NCBI RefSeq assembly: GCF_004359215.1 | Contig: NC_090621.1 | Span: 3,360,275-3,423,053 of the forward strand | DNA from: Bremia lactucae | Lineage: Eukaryota > Oomycota > Peronosporomycetes > Peronosporales > Peronosporaceae | Direction: 5' to 3' | DNA: 62,779 bases | Part shown: piece by piece, positions 1 through 9,996 of the stretch | Position numbering within the stretch: the stretch's first letter is position 1 | How the letters are laid out: each line of letters opens with the position of its first letter | Translations under genes and position numbers: made by a program | Notes under the pieces: generated by a model | Told to the model about the DNA's origin: nothing | Database searches by the model: none | What the model saw: the letters and a program-made list of their open reading frames with translations, nothing else

Positions 1-91
1 CCGGCGAATTAACGCGGCGCGTGCGCTTAGTGCGAGGTTGTGTGGGCGTCTTCGCAGACGACCCACCAACGTGGCCCCTTTTAGGTGGCAT
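1..91 (-). pseudogene. Partial antisense ORF of a family A gypsy element
   Basis: About 30 codons start at 91 and run off the left edge. The protein begins MPPKRGHVGGSSAKTP, matching the starts of the antisense ORFs at 45898-46482 and 60618-61105. It lies just before a polypurine tract and a family A LTR, the same place as in the other copies, so this is the 3' internal end of a plus-strand element whose body lies outside the window. Function unknown. Confidence 0.6.
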
Positions 92-223
92 CTTGGGCGC
101 CGTGTATAGAAACACGTGCGCGAGAGTGATCGAGTGAACTAGCGGCGCGTAAAGCTGCTCGCAGTTCCTCTCTCTACTCTGTCGAATTTAAAAATGTAAA
201 TTCGTTCTTAAAGAGGGGGATGG

Positions 224-776
224 TGTAACGGGCTAGAGTTGCCCTAATGTTACACAGTCCCCATTAAGTACATTTGGTACTTAAGGGGATGGTCAATTAC
301 TAAATAATAGTAATTAGACCCAACACTCGGGTGTGGTGCACATTTGTGACCAACCCTTGTGGATGTGATGCACATGGGTGCATTCACATTAGGAGGGATG
401 ACGCCCAGCGTCATCCATGATGACGGCTAGCGTCATCAGTTACGCGAGGTATCTATAAAGATACGCTCGTAATACATATTAAATGATATCTATAGAGATA
501 ACATTTTAATTGGTAAAAATAGGTATTTGTATTTAATCTATTAAATATAAATCAGTCTGAAAATTACTATCTACTTGGGAAGTGCGCACGAGGAGACGGA
601 TTACCGCTCTCGTGACGTCACTTCACCAGAGTTCTTAGTATGTTGGGTGAGGTCGCTTGCGCGCCCACCACAACTTCCTCACTGCACGCAAGAGAAGCAG
701 ATGCAAACCGCTTCCTCGCTGTGCTAGGGTGTGTGCTTAAGTAGAGCGTGGCCGCATTACGACGTGCCCGCCTACA
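224..776 (+). repeat. LTR, family A (3' LTR)
   Basis: It starts TGTAACGGGCTA and ends CCTACA. It is preceded by a polypurine tract (211-220, AAGAGGGGGA). Near-identical blocks occur at 40575-41114 and 59611-60123, with truncated ones at 17348, 46614 and 60126. Two adjacent palindromes built on GATGACG..CGTCATC lie at 397-415 and 419-437, and a perfect TGACGTCA site lies at 613-620. Immediately after it family B LTR sequence resumes, so this element was inserted into a family B LTR. Confidence 0.85.
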
Positions 777-780
777 AATT

Positions 781-1109
781 CTAATAGGTTATCCATTGGT
801 AGATATAGACCATTATATCTACTTTCTCCGCCGTCAGTCAGCGCTGGACGCGCGCTAAGAGAGAGATGGATAAGACTTCATTACATGTTCTGTATAAAAT
901 TATATTTAAGTTAGCATTAAGTAGATAGACAAGAATAACTTACTTATGTTGATACAATTTCATCACTACTCTTTAAAGCAAGTGTTTAAAAGAGGAGTCT
1001 TCCTCTGCACGTACTAGTGTACGTGAAGTGACGTGAGAAACCACTCACACTGAGGAAGTGCGAAGTGGACTTGTACTGAAGCAGTACAAGTCGGCAGTGC
1101 CCCGTTACA
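781..1109 (+). repeat. LTR fragment, family B (3' part)
   Basis: Matches the second half of the complete LTR at 34212-34650 and ends CCCCGTTACA. The first part is missing because the family A element inserted here. A 10-bp-arm hairpin (ACTTGTACTG and its complement) lies at 1069-1091. A primer-binding-like TGGTAGCAC follows at 1112. Confidence 0.8.
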
Positions 1110-1159
1110 CCTGGTAGCACTTAGTAGTCCGTCCTAGGACCACAATTCCATCATCTAAC

Positions 1160-3888
1160 ATGGACATGTTAGATGATAATAGAAATACGCATTACGTTTC
1201 GCGTATAGCTACTCCTTTCTATGTGACATAGAAAGGAGTGCAGTTGAACGAATGAGTTCGACCGTAAGGAACGATGCCATCTTGGCCATGCTGTTCGGTT
1301 TGGACAGAGATGCCCTCGAATCAGCCATCGCCAAGTTCATACAACATTAACTTGACTAGGCGAATAAGAAGGTAGCCTTGCTTAATCAGCAAGGCTCTCA
1401 ACAGGCAGAACTGTTGATGTTACAACACGAACAGACGCCTGTACCTGGAATGACGCACACGCGTCGTCCGGAAACCTTAAAAAATGACATTTATAAGTAT
1501 AAGGGAGCCAACGAAGACTCTCTCTTAAGATGGTTGTCGAGATGGACTATGCCATATGGGCTCGTCACATCGTCGACGAGCAAATGCAAGTCGCATTTGC
1601 TCAGACAAATTTGGCAGGTCGTGCCAAAACATGGGCACTAGGCCTTAAGTTGCGCGACCCATACGTGTTTGAGTTGCAAGAGGCATTTAAAGTCCAGCAT
1701 TAACAGACGTTTAAACCGCCTTGGCTGCGTTCAGAGCTCGATCAGAGCTTCTTAAACTTAAGCAAGGCAAGCAAGATGTTCACACTTATGCCTAGCATAT
1801 AAATTCTTAGCGAGTTGTACATCAAACAAACCAGTCCATGAACACACATTGATTACGGTGTTCATGCAAGGTCTTATGGATGGTCTCATAAAGACCCATC
1901 TGTTCCGCTTGGAACTGGATACGCTTGAAGAAGCAATATTCGTTGCGGAACAGGAGAACTTTACCTTAAGACAGGCTCAAGCTAGTTCGTCATCGTATCG
2001 TCCACTAAGACGAAATGATCTTGGAGGTCCAGAACTTATGGACCTCTCTTATGTCGTAAGCGAGAAACCTCGCTTTTCGAACAATAAGCGATTGCAGAAA
2101 TGCAATCGCTGCCAAAAGTTAGGAGCTATACTCATGAGTGTACTGCCCCACGCCCAGTACCGAGAGGTACTGGACGCAATTATGGACCGAATGCCAAAAA
2201 AGGGAACAGTCAAAGAATTTGTCACTTAGAGCCCTAGTGGACTTTGGGGCGTCGAATAACTTTATTCGTCGCCAGTCGCTCGAGGGTCGTAGGCTCAAAT
2301 ATGTTGAGCGCGACATCCCTCCAACAAGGATGATGGTACGTATAGCGACAGGCGCACCGATAACAGTGATGAAACGCGTTGTGAGATTAAATCTACACGT
2401 TATAAGATTCACAGTATGATGATGATTCCATCGTACTGGATTTGGATGACAAATTTGATGTCATCCTAGGTCTACCTTGGCTCAGAAAATATAAGCCAAG
2501 AATCAACTGGCAGCATCGATCCGTAAAGATTCCTGCCACTTGTTCATCAGATGGTCATCTGATGAATGTCTTGGAGCGTCCACAAGCGTGGATGTACTAC
2601 AAGTGAGTGCGATGGCCTCACTTGTGGCACAGTCGTTGTTACAACTGCACAAGATCATAGTGTAATTACTAATCGCGCTGTGGAATCAGGTGCCGGCGGC
2701 TGAGCGAATGCACAGGCCACGCCAAAGGTCCACCACTCGGATAAGTCGAGTTGATTGAGACACGAATGTACGCCTATTAAGCGAGATTCAAGAAATATAT
2801 CGGTTGACCAAAAAGGGCAACACGATGATCTTAGGTCGAGAAGAGAGTCGACCGTAGAGGACCCGACTGTGATAGCGCAATCATAGTCGTGATACGTTGA
2901 GGGAAGAAGACTCACGTTTTGGAGGAGAAATCTTCTCAAATAGTTAATGCTGAAGTGACTAAACATCAGCTTCCCGAGGGATAGATCCCTCGGCAGCCTC
3001 TGGATAAATTCCAGAAAGAAAGAGAGACATTTAATGACTTGGTTAATGACGGACCAAGAGCAGGCCCTTATACTCTTGATCTGTATGCGCCTCCGAAATT
3101 AACTTCGGAGATAACTCAATTACCAACCCTACAGCCCAAGCGATTCTTGATAGATCTGCATAGTAATATAATCTAGTATATCTGCGTACTCGTCACAGAG
3201 GACGAATACGTAACCGATATTCGGTCAGCGGTTATTTTGGTAGAGAACGAACGGGTTCTCAACAGCTCATCGATGGACGAAAGTGTCCTCGAAGTGAAGA
3301 TTCGAATTGAGAGAGATATTACTCAATCCTGGAAGTCACTTAAGACAAACCGAATATACAAGAATCTGATTGAATTCAGGGATGTATTCCCTGAAGCAGT
3401 TCCATGCGAGTTGCCTCAGGATAAATACACTAGACATGAGATCGAGCTCATACCGGGCTCGTAGTACTGTGTCATGAAGGAGTGACCATTGCCTCGTGAA
3501 CAAGTACTTGCGATCAATAAATTCTTAATCGATCGATTAGAAGCGGGCCATGTGAGAAAGTCAACCTCTCCACATAGCTCTCCGACCGTCTAGGTGCGAA
3601 AGGCCTCAGGAGGGTAGCGGATAGTGCACGCATTCAATAAACTGAATGCTGCGACAATAACAGCTCAAACGCCGATGCCAAGAAAAGACGTTATCATAGA
3701 TGGTGTGTCTAAGAGTGCCATCTATTCGTCTATCGATCTGATGGATGATTTTTTCAGATCCTTATGCGTGAACGGGACATCCCGTACACAGCATTCCAGT
3801 AAGATGCTCCGGGAATGGCTAGTAATACCACAGGGCTTAGTTACGCCCCTGCAACAATCAACAGATGCGTAACCAATCAGTTGAGACC
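1160..3888 (+). pseudogene. Decayed gag-pol of a family B gypsy element (gag, protease, RT start)
   Basis: A plus-strand remnant with many stops and frameshifts. Gag begins at 1160 and its capsid-like part resumes at 1849. The zinc knuckle near 2100 (CNRCQKLG) is broken by a small deletion. A retroviral-type protease core (ALVDFGASNNF) lies near 2230, with Phe where Ser/Cys/Thr is usual. The conserved ILGLPWL segment is near 2465. RT begins around 3540 and stops in the middle of its palm domain at 3888, where the sequence flips into an inverted copy. It cannot encode a working polyprotein. Confidence 0.8.
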
Positions 3889-5530
3889 GCTCAACATATT
3901 TGAGCCTACGACCCTCTAGTGACTGGAGACGAATAAAGTTATTCGACGCTCCGCAATCCACTAGGGCTCTGAGTGACAAATCATTTGTCACTTTCAACTT
4001 CAAGGTGATAAGGGTTACCTCTTCACCAGGTGTAGAGACACATAATGATTGTGTGTCTGGAGCAACTTTGGTCAAGAGATTTGCAAATTCTCTTGAGGTT
4101 GCTGGATCAGTAGGGCGTTGCGCCCCTACTGACCCCGTCCATTTTTTGGCGGCCCGCCTCGCTGTTGCGATTTCGCAACAACGTCGGATCCGCGACCGTT
4201 ACCCTTTTCGGCATACGGTCCAAAATTACGTTCAGTACCTTTTGGTGCTGGGCGTGGGGCACTACACTCATGAGCGTAGTATCCTAGTCTTTGGCAGCGA
4301 TGGCATTTCTGCGATCGCTTATTGCTCGAAAAGCGAGGTCCCTCGCTTTCGACGTAGGAAAGGTCGATGGGTTCTGGACCTCCCAATTCGTGTCGTCTTG
4401 GTGGACGATATGATGACGAACTTGCTTGAGCCTGTCTCAAGCTAAAGTCCTCCTGTTCCGCAACGGATATTGCTTCTTCAAGCGTATCCAGTTCCAAGCG
4501 GAACAGGTGGGTCTTTACGGGACCATCCGTAAGACCTTGCATGAACACCGTAATCAACGTGTGTTCATGGACTGGGTTATTGGTAATACAACTCGCTAAG
4601 AGTCGTATGTGCTGGGCATATGCGTGCACATCACGCTTGCCTTGCTTAAGTTTCAGAAGCTCTGAACGAGCTCTGAACTCAGCCCTTGGTGGCTCAAACG
4701 TCTGTTTGAGTCGGGTTTTAAAAACCTCNNNNNNNNNNNNNNNNNNNNNNNNNNNNNNNNNNNNNNNNNNNNNNNNNNNNNNNNNNNNNNNNNNNNNNNN
4801 NNNNNNNNNNNNNNNNNNNNNNNNNNNNNNNNNNNNNNNNNNNNNNNNNNNNNNNNNNNNNNNNNNNNNNNNNNNNNNNNNNNNNNNNNNNNNNNNNNNN
4901 NNNNNNNNNNNNNNNNNNNNNNNNNNNNNNNNNNNNNNNNNNNNNNNNNNNNNNNNNNNNNNNNNNNNNNNNNNNNNNNNNNNNNNNNNNNNNNNNNNNN
5001 NNNNNNNNNNAGCGACCCAAAAACATATGGGTCGCGTAACTTAAGGCCCAATGCCCAAGTTTTGGCACGACCTGCCAGATTTGATTGAGCGAATGCGATT
5101 TGCATTTGCTCGTCGATAATGTGACGTGCCCTTATGGCATCGTCTAATTCGACAAACCATCTCAAGAGGGAGTCTTCTTCGACTCCCCTATACTTTATGT
5201 CTCAATCTTTTAAATTTCGGGACGACGCGTTTGCGTCATCCCAGGTACAGGGGTCTGTACCTGTTGTAATCTCAACAGTTCCGCCTGTTGAGAGCCTTGC
5301 TGATTCAGCAAGGCTACTTTTTCCTTCATCTCGTCAAGTTCATGTTGTATGAACTTGGCGACGGTTGAATGGAGGGCATCTCTGTCTAAGTTGGACAGTA
5401 ATGCCAGGATTGCATCGTTTCCTACGGTCGAACTCATTCGTTCAACCGCACTCCTTTCTATATCACTTAGAAAGGAGTAGCTTTCAGGGGAAACGTGATG
5501 CGTATTCCCACTACCATCTAACATGTCCAT
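3889..5530 (-). pseudogene. Decayed gag and protease of a second family B element, inverted
   Basis: Read on the minus strand: gag N-terminus (5530 down), a block of Ns, gag C-terminus with a CHRCQRLGYYAHEC knuckle (about 4290), then the protease core ALVDCGASNNF (about 3950). It joins the plus-strand RT remnant tail to tail at 3888-3889 with a 2-base CG overlap. Frameshifts and stops split it. The gap flanks correspond to adjacent gag bases in the copy at 19385-20508. Confidence 0.8.
4729..5010. other. Assembly gap (282 N)
   Basis: A run of N inside the minus-strand gag. In the homologous copy at 19978-19998 the two flanks are separated by a single base, so the gap either hides an insertion or is an artefact. 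Confidence 0.99.
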
Positions 5531-5580
5531 GTTAAATGTGGGAAATGTGGTCCTTGGACGGACTACAAAGTGCTACCAGG

Positions 5581-6068
5581 TGTAACGGGGCACTACGACT
5601 TGTACTGTTTCAGTACAAGTCCACTTCACACTGCTTCAGTTGCGAGTGGTGCCTTACGTTAGGTGACGTACACTAGTACGTGCAGAGGAAGACTTCTCTT
5701 AAGACAAGTTAACTTAAGAGGGTAAAATGAAAACTGTATTAATATAGTTTAGTGTCTCTTAATCTATCTTTGTAAATGCTGACTAAACTATAACCTAATA
5801 CTAAACATGTAAATGAATTATTATCTCTATCTATCTGTAACTCTCTTTGATTACTCCTGCAGCTGATTAGTCTGCGGAATAAATAGATATAATGGCCTAT
5901 ACCTATTTATGGATAAGAATTCTGAATCTTACTATATAAAGTCATATCCTCCAAATATTCTCTACCTTTATAATATTTGGAGGATATTACTTTATATAGT
6001 AATATAAGATAACATATTAATTAACAAACTTTAAGTGTTAATTTCATGTAACGAAGCACCCCGTTACA
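5581..6068 (-). repeat. LTR, family B (minus, 5' LTR of the inverted element)
   Basis: Bounded by the 10-bp terminal inverted repeat TGTAACGGGG/CCCCGTTACA. The primer-binding-like TGGTAGCAC lies just inside it on the minus strand, which sets the orientation. Confidence 0.85.
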
Positions 6069-6348
6069 TATATAATTAAGTTCTTCTTGTCTGCCTACTT
6101 AATACAATCTTAATTATAATCTGATACAAAACATGTACCAAAAGTCTTATCTGTCATTCTCTTTGTGCGCGTCCAGCGCTAACTGGACCGCAGAGCAAGT
6201 AGATATAATGGTTTATATCTACCAATGGGTAAGCTTTTAGAATATTACCATGGAAAGTAATATTCTCCAAATATTATTTACCTTTTCGATAATATATCAA
6301 TTAACAACCTTGAAGTGTTAATTTCATGTAACGATCCACCCCGTTACA
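6069..6348 (-). repeat. LTR fragment, family B (minus)
   Basis: A second minus-strand LTR abuts the first and lacks its 3' part. It looks like an older LTR into which the neighbouring element inserted. It ends 64 bp before the PRPF18 start codon, so it forms the immediate upstream region of that gene. Confidence 0.75.
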
Positions 6349-6412
6349 ATTGTCCACAAAATTAAAAACACGTAAGTTGCTCTATTTCACGAAAATCCAT
6401 TTGCATTTCTTC

Positions 6413-7468
6413 ATGGAGGCGCTATTAAAGGTGATGGCCGCGAAGAAGCGGGAAGTTTCGATCGTTAAAGAAAAGAAACAAGAAACGAAAGAAAAGTATT
6501 TGCGTCGCGCCGACGTCGAGTCTCTCTTGGAAGCGCAAGACCAGGAAGCACAGACGTCGACGAAGAAACGCAAGCTCGAGGCGTCAAATATAAGTGGAAC
6601 ACCCGCCGAAGCAGTAGAAGACGTGAAGGAGACAGAGCAACAACAATTGTACGAGAGTGAAAGTGTTTTATCGTGGCCAGATCTACGTCGACGATTGCGT
6701 GAACTAGGCGAACCGATTCATCTCTTTGGCGAGAGTTTATCGGATCGCATGAATCGACTACGGCGCGTGGAAATGGACGTTGTCATTAAGCACGACGAGG
6801 AGCTGGAAGCAGGTCATGGTATACGAAACCGCTTTGTGAATGGGGATTTAGGAATGCATGGAGATGCGAAAGACTCGGCCGAGGACGCCGCCGAAGACGC
6901 CGAAGAGTTTGAGGCAACAACGGATCGAACAACACATCATGGTACTAATCACACAACAAACACTTCCGAGGACACGAGCCACGAAGACGACGCGAAAGAT
7001 GCCGATAAGATGGTTTACCGGTTTTTCAAGCGCATGCTGCAAGAATGGGAAAACGACTTGGCAACGCGACCGGATTATGTGAAACGGACAGCCCAGGGAA
7101 AAGTGGCGGTCAAGACGATGAAACAGTGCAAAGATTACATCCGGCCATTGTTTAAATTGTGCAAACATCGTCAAGTGCCGCCTGATATTTTGCCGAAACT
7201 CGTGGATATTGTCACCTTTTGTCGGCAAGGGGAATTCGTGTTGGCAAATGACGCGTACATTAAACTCGCGATTGGCAACGCCGCGTGGCCAATTGGTGTG
7301 ACCATGGTCGGCATCCACGAGCGATCGGGACGGGAAAAGATTCACTCGAATAAACAAGCTCATGTGATGAACAACGAGTCACAACGCAAGTACCTCACGT
7401 CCGTGAAGCGGCTCATGTCGTACGCGCAATCGATTTCGAATGTCATGCCATCGAAGCGTGTTCTGTAG
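6413..7468 (+). CDS. PRPF18: Pre-mRNA splicing factor 18 (PRPF18)
   Basis: 351 residues; the human protein is about 340. PRPF18 acts in the nucleus in the second step of splicing with the U5 snRNP and Slu7. A PRP4-like (SFM) motif lies at residues 86-121 (SWPDLRRRLRELGEPIHLFGES) and the all-helical Prp18 domain at about 200-340, with the conserved tail PIGVTMVGIHERSGREKI. An acidic, low-complexity stretch rich in Glu, Asp and Thr (about 150-198) separates them and looks lineage-specific. An in-frame ATG 21 codons upstream exists, but the chosen start (MEALLKVMAAKKRE) matches the family's N-terminus, and the extra residues would lie over the LTR boundary. Single exon. Its 5' region is retroelement LTR sequence. 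Confidence 0.93.
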   Translation: MEALLKVMAAKKREVSIVKEKKQETKEKYLRRADVESLLEAQDQEAQTSTKKRKLEASNISGTPAEAVEDVKETEQQQLYESESVLSWPDLRRRLRELGEPIHLFGESLSDRMNRLRRVEMDVVIKHDEELEAGHGIRNRFVNGDLGMHGDAKDSAEDAAEDAEEFEATTDRTTHHGTNHTTNTSEDTSHEDDAKDADKMVYRFFKRMLQEWENDLATRPDYVKRTAQGKVAVKTMKQCKDYIRPLFKLCKHRQVPPDILPKLVDIVTFCRQGEFVLANDAYIKLAIGNAAWPIGVTMVGIHERSGREKIHSNKQAHVMNNESQRKYLTSVKRLMSYAQSISNVMPSKRVL

Positions 7469-7584
7469 TGGCTAGCGAGAAGAAGAGGGTAGAGCGAGGA
7501 AGGGGATTTTTGTTTTTCATAACGTAGATGCATCTTTTGGATACTTGACACACGGCACTTGTCGAGCTCTTGAGAAGGTTGTTG

Positions 7585-9859
7585 TTATAGGTGACGAGGA
7601 GGAGGACCGCGGTGGAAATTGCCATTCCCGCGGACGAAATGCGGGGGTGGTCCACATTGCTGAAATATTTGATAGTCGCGATGAATCGCCGTGAGTAATT
7701 CACCTGTTAAAGCGCATGCAATGCGAAAGCTGTGCTCGTTCTCGGCCGAGACCAAGACCATTAATGGCTCATCCGTATCGTCCAATCCACTTTCCTTAGA
7801 CCCACCAGACCCACGACCACGAACACGAATCTTGGCATTTCCACCAGCTTCGACACTAATGCGCTTCATATTCGATCCCGCAGGTCCAATCAAACGGCGT
7901 GTGACACCAAATTCATTGTCATTTTCAATGCCGACGACAAGTCTTTCTAGAAACGCCGGCTCAGTGGGATCTTTCGATCCTTCTGGACCATGGCGAGTAT
8001 TGGAAAGACCCGCTTCGGGCTGATTTCGAAAGTGGTCTGGACCCATTGGTGGAAACACGACATTGCTGCGCTCAGCAAACACATTTGCGAGTTGTTGCGT
8101 GACTTGCACAGAAAGTGGACCGACATTGATACCATTATCACCAATGACTTGCTGGATCTGTGGGTCTGAAATCGGGAGCGCGGGGGCGTTCAGCATAATC
8201 ACAAAGCGCGTTTGGACTGGAAATGGCGACGACATGCTCGGTCCGCGGCAAAACGCACCAGGCAGTAGATTCACGATAGCTGGCGAAATCGCTTCAAAGA
8301 TTCCTAGCAAATGGTGGTCTGACAAATTCAAAAGAAACAATGGAGTGCCTGGAGTCACATGTTGCTGAGCCAGCCCTTCAAATTCAATAGCCAAGCCAAA
8401 TAGCATGCGACCAAAACATTCGTCAATCGTCTGAGTCGTGCATGTAAACACGAATCCAGGCTTCGATGCTTTCCATATCGAAGGCCCAAGGTTGTTCAAT
8501 TCTGGCCCTTTCGATGCGTTATGTGAAGCCTCTGCCGCTTCCCTTCGTCGAAGTGCCAGCGCTTCAGAACCACCCGACAGCATTGCTTCATCCTCGACGG
8601 ATTGATAGTCAAGCACAATCTCAGGCTGATTTAAGAGCAGTCGCACCATTGCGTGCCCCGTTTCCGCGTCCATTTCGTGACCATTTTCACTATCCAAGCA
8701 CATTGTTAAACCTTATGGAATTATAACTAATACGTCACGGATCTTACCACTCCATTACCGCCAGTTGCTTGTTCTCACACTGTGCCAACCGCTCCCACGG
8801 ACACTCACAGCTATAAAGCCATTCGATCGGAAACGCTCCTGTCCATTCACACTTCCCGTCTACTTCATACGGCACGCTGTTGATTGATAAATCCGTGCCA
8901 AGTGATGGATTTATCGTGCTACATGCCTCCGTCAAAACACGAGCTAGACCTTGATACTGCTTGCTCGATCGAATCGTAAATACTAAAAACACGTCATAAG
9001 AGCCTTCTAAAGCCATCTTGAACTGCTGCAACACAGTCGACGGTACCGCCCAGCGCTTATAATGCACAGAATGCGCCAGATTCATATAACTCGCCGCGTG
9101 CACGACATAATACTTGGCCATCTTGCCCTCATCCGGCAATAACTGACTTGACGCAGGTCCTACTTGTCCTCGAGCTCCCCCTTCTGGACCAGCGAGTCCC
9201 GAGTACCGTCCTCGTGCATCGTTCTCTTCTTTTTCACCCTTGGGAAACGGTCGTAACTCAGTGTCCCCATGCGCAAAGTGGCATTCGTCACCAAATGGAC
9301 ACGATCCCATTTTCTCCCAGTGTTTGCAGATTGCAATCTTGAAAAACTCATTCACGGGCTGCGCTTTTCGTCGCTTGACATTCTCTTCGTCCGCGGCTTT
9401 AGCCTGCAACGCAAAATCCGCTGTCTCAGGACACTCTTCGCGAGCTAATTTGATATGGCGGTACCGGCAGCTCGAGCCATGGGAACAAAAGCCTTGCTTG
9501 TAAAAGGCGCACTCGACTCGCTCTTCATCCGGCACGTGTCGAAACGGACACTCGGGGACTTGACACTCCATGCCCCAGCGGCATTCAGGCATCTTCGACA
9601 TGTCGTACTGATGAAGAAATTCGCAATTGTCGCCTTTCATGCACAACGCGCGCAACCAGTGACGACACACGACCGTGCCGCGCTTAAAATCTTTCTTGGC
9701 TGCCTGCTGTCCAAACGTGGCGCCACCCACACCTACGATCGCACCGCTGCGGTGTTCACCTAAATCCATACGCTCGTCTCCATCTTCCGGCAAGATCGAC
9801 TCAAAGTCGAACGATAGATGCCGCTCTTCCTCGTCGCGAAGCAATAGTCCTAGTACCAT
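7585..9859 (-). CDS. CPSF30-like polyadenylation factor fused to YTH, DCD and KH domains
   Basis: Two exons, complement(join(7585..8689,8748..9859)), 738 aa. Exon 1: CCCH fingers at residues 65-83, 93-108 and 117-135, closely matching plant CPSF30 (CRHWLRALCMKGDNCEFLH), an extra finger at 178-197, then a YTH domain from about 249 with both expected cage tryptophans (W270, W347). Exon 1 stops mid-domain. A 58-nt intron (donor GTAAGA, branch-like TTTAAC, acceptor ATAG) restores phase, and exon 2 opens with CENGHEMDAETGHAMVRLLL, the missing YTH C-terminal helix. Exon 2 then has a DCD domain (about 448-571) and a type I KH domain (about 620-706, GPAG loop). Known: CPSF30 binds the AAUAAA signal; plant CPSF30-L reads m6A through YTH. 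Inferred: an m6A-coupled 3'-end processing factor. The DCD-KH tail could be read as a separate gene starting at 8703, but that would leave the YTH domain incomplete. Confidence 0.87.
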
Positions 9860-9996
9860 GTTGTACTTCTTGTCTTAGGGCATAAACCAACGCGTGCGGA
9901 ATTCGTTATGAAAGGTTGAACCAAACAGCAATTCGCTGACGGGCTACTATTAAGGGTTCCGCATTCGAATTTTGGATCCCCAACCAAAACTTTAAT
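9860..9996. promoter_or_regulatory. Shared divergent promoter between the CPSF30-like gene and eIF2B beta
   Basis: Only 137 bp separate the two divergent start codons, so both promoters must lie here or overlap exon 1. A GCATTCGAATTTT stretch (9961-9973) vaguely resembles an oomycete initiator, but I cannot assign a start site. Confidence 0.5.

Noticed and set aside
4126..4629. Plus-strand frame at 3900-4445 as a host gene
   Set aside because: It is the antisense of gag and protease; the hairpin-rich sequence keeps both strands open.
4541..5165. Long frames running through the N block
   Set aside because: They are open only because N codons are not stops.
6350..6412. Longer N-terminus for PRPF18 (21 extra codons)
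   Set aside because: The extra residues match nothing in the family and lie against the LTR; the internal Met aligns with the usual start.
8701..8703. Separate start codon for a DCD-KH gene
   Set aside because: It would leave the upstream YTH domain cut in half, while a phase-perfect intron joins the two. Kept only as the alternative model.
9950..9995. Possible tRNA T-arm (GGTTCCGCATTCGAATTTTGG)
   Set aside because: No acceptor or anticodon stem could be built around it.
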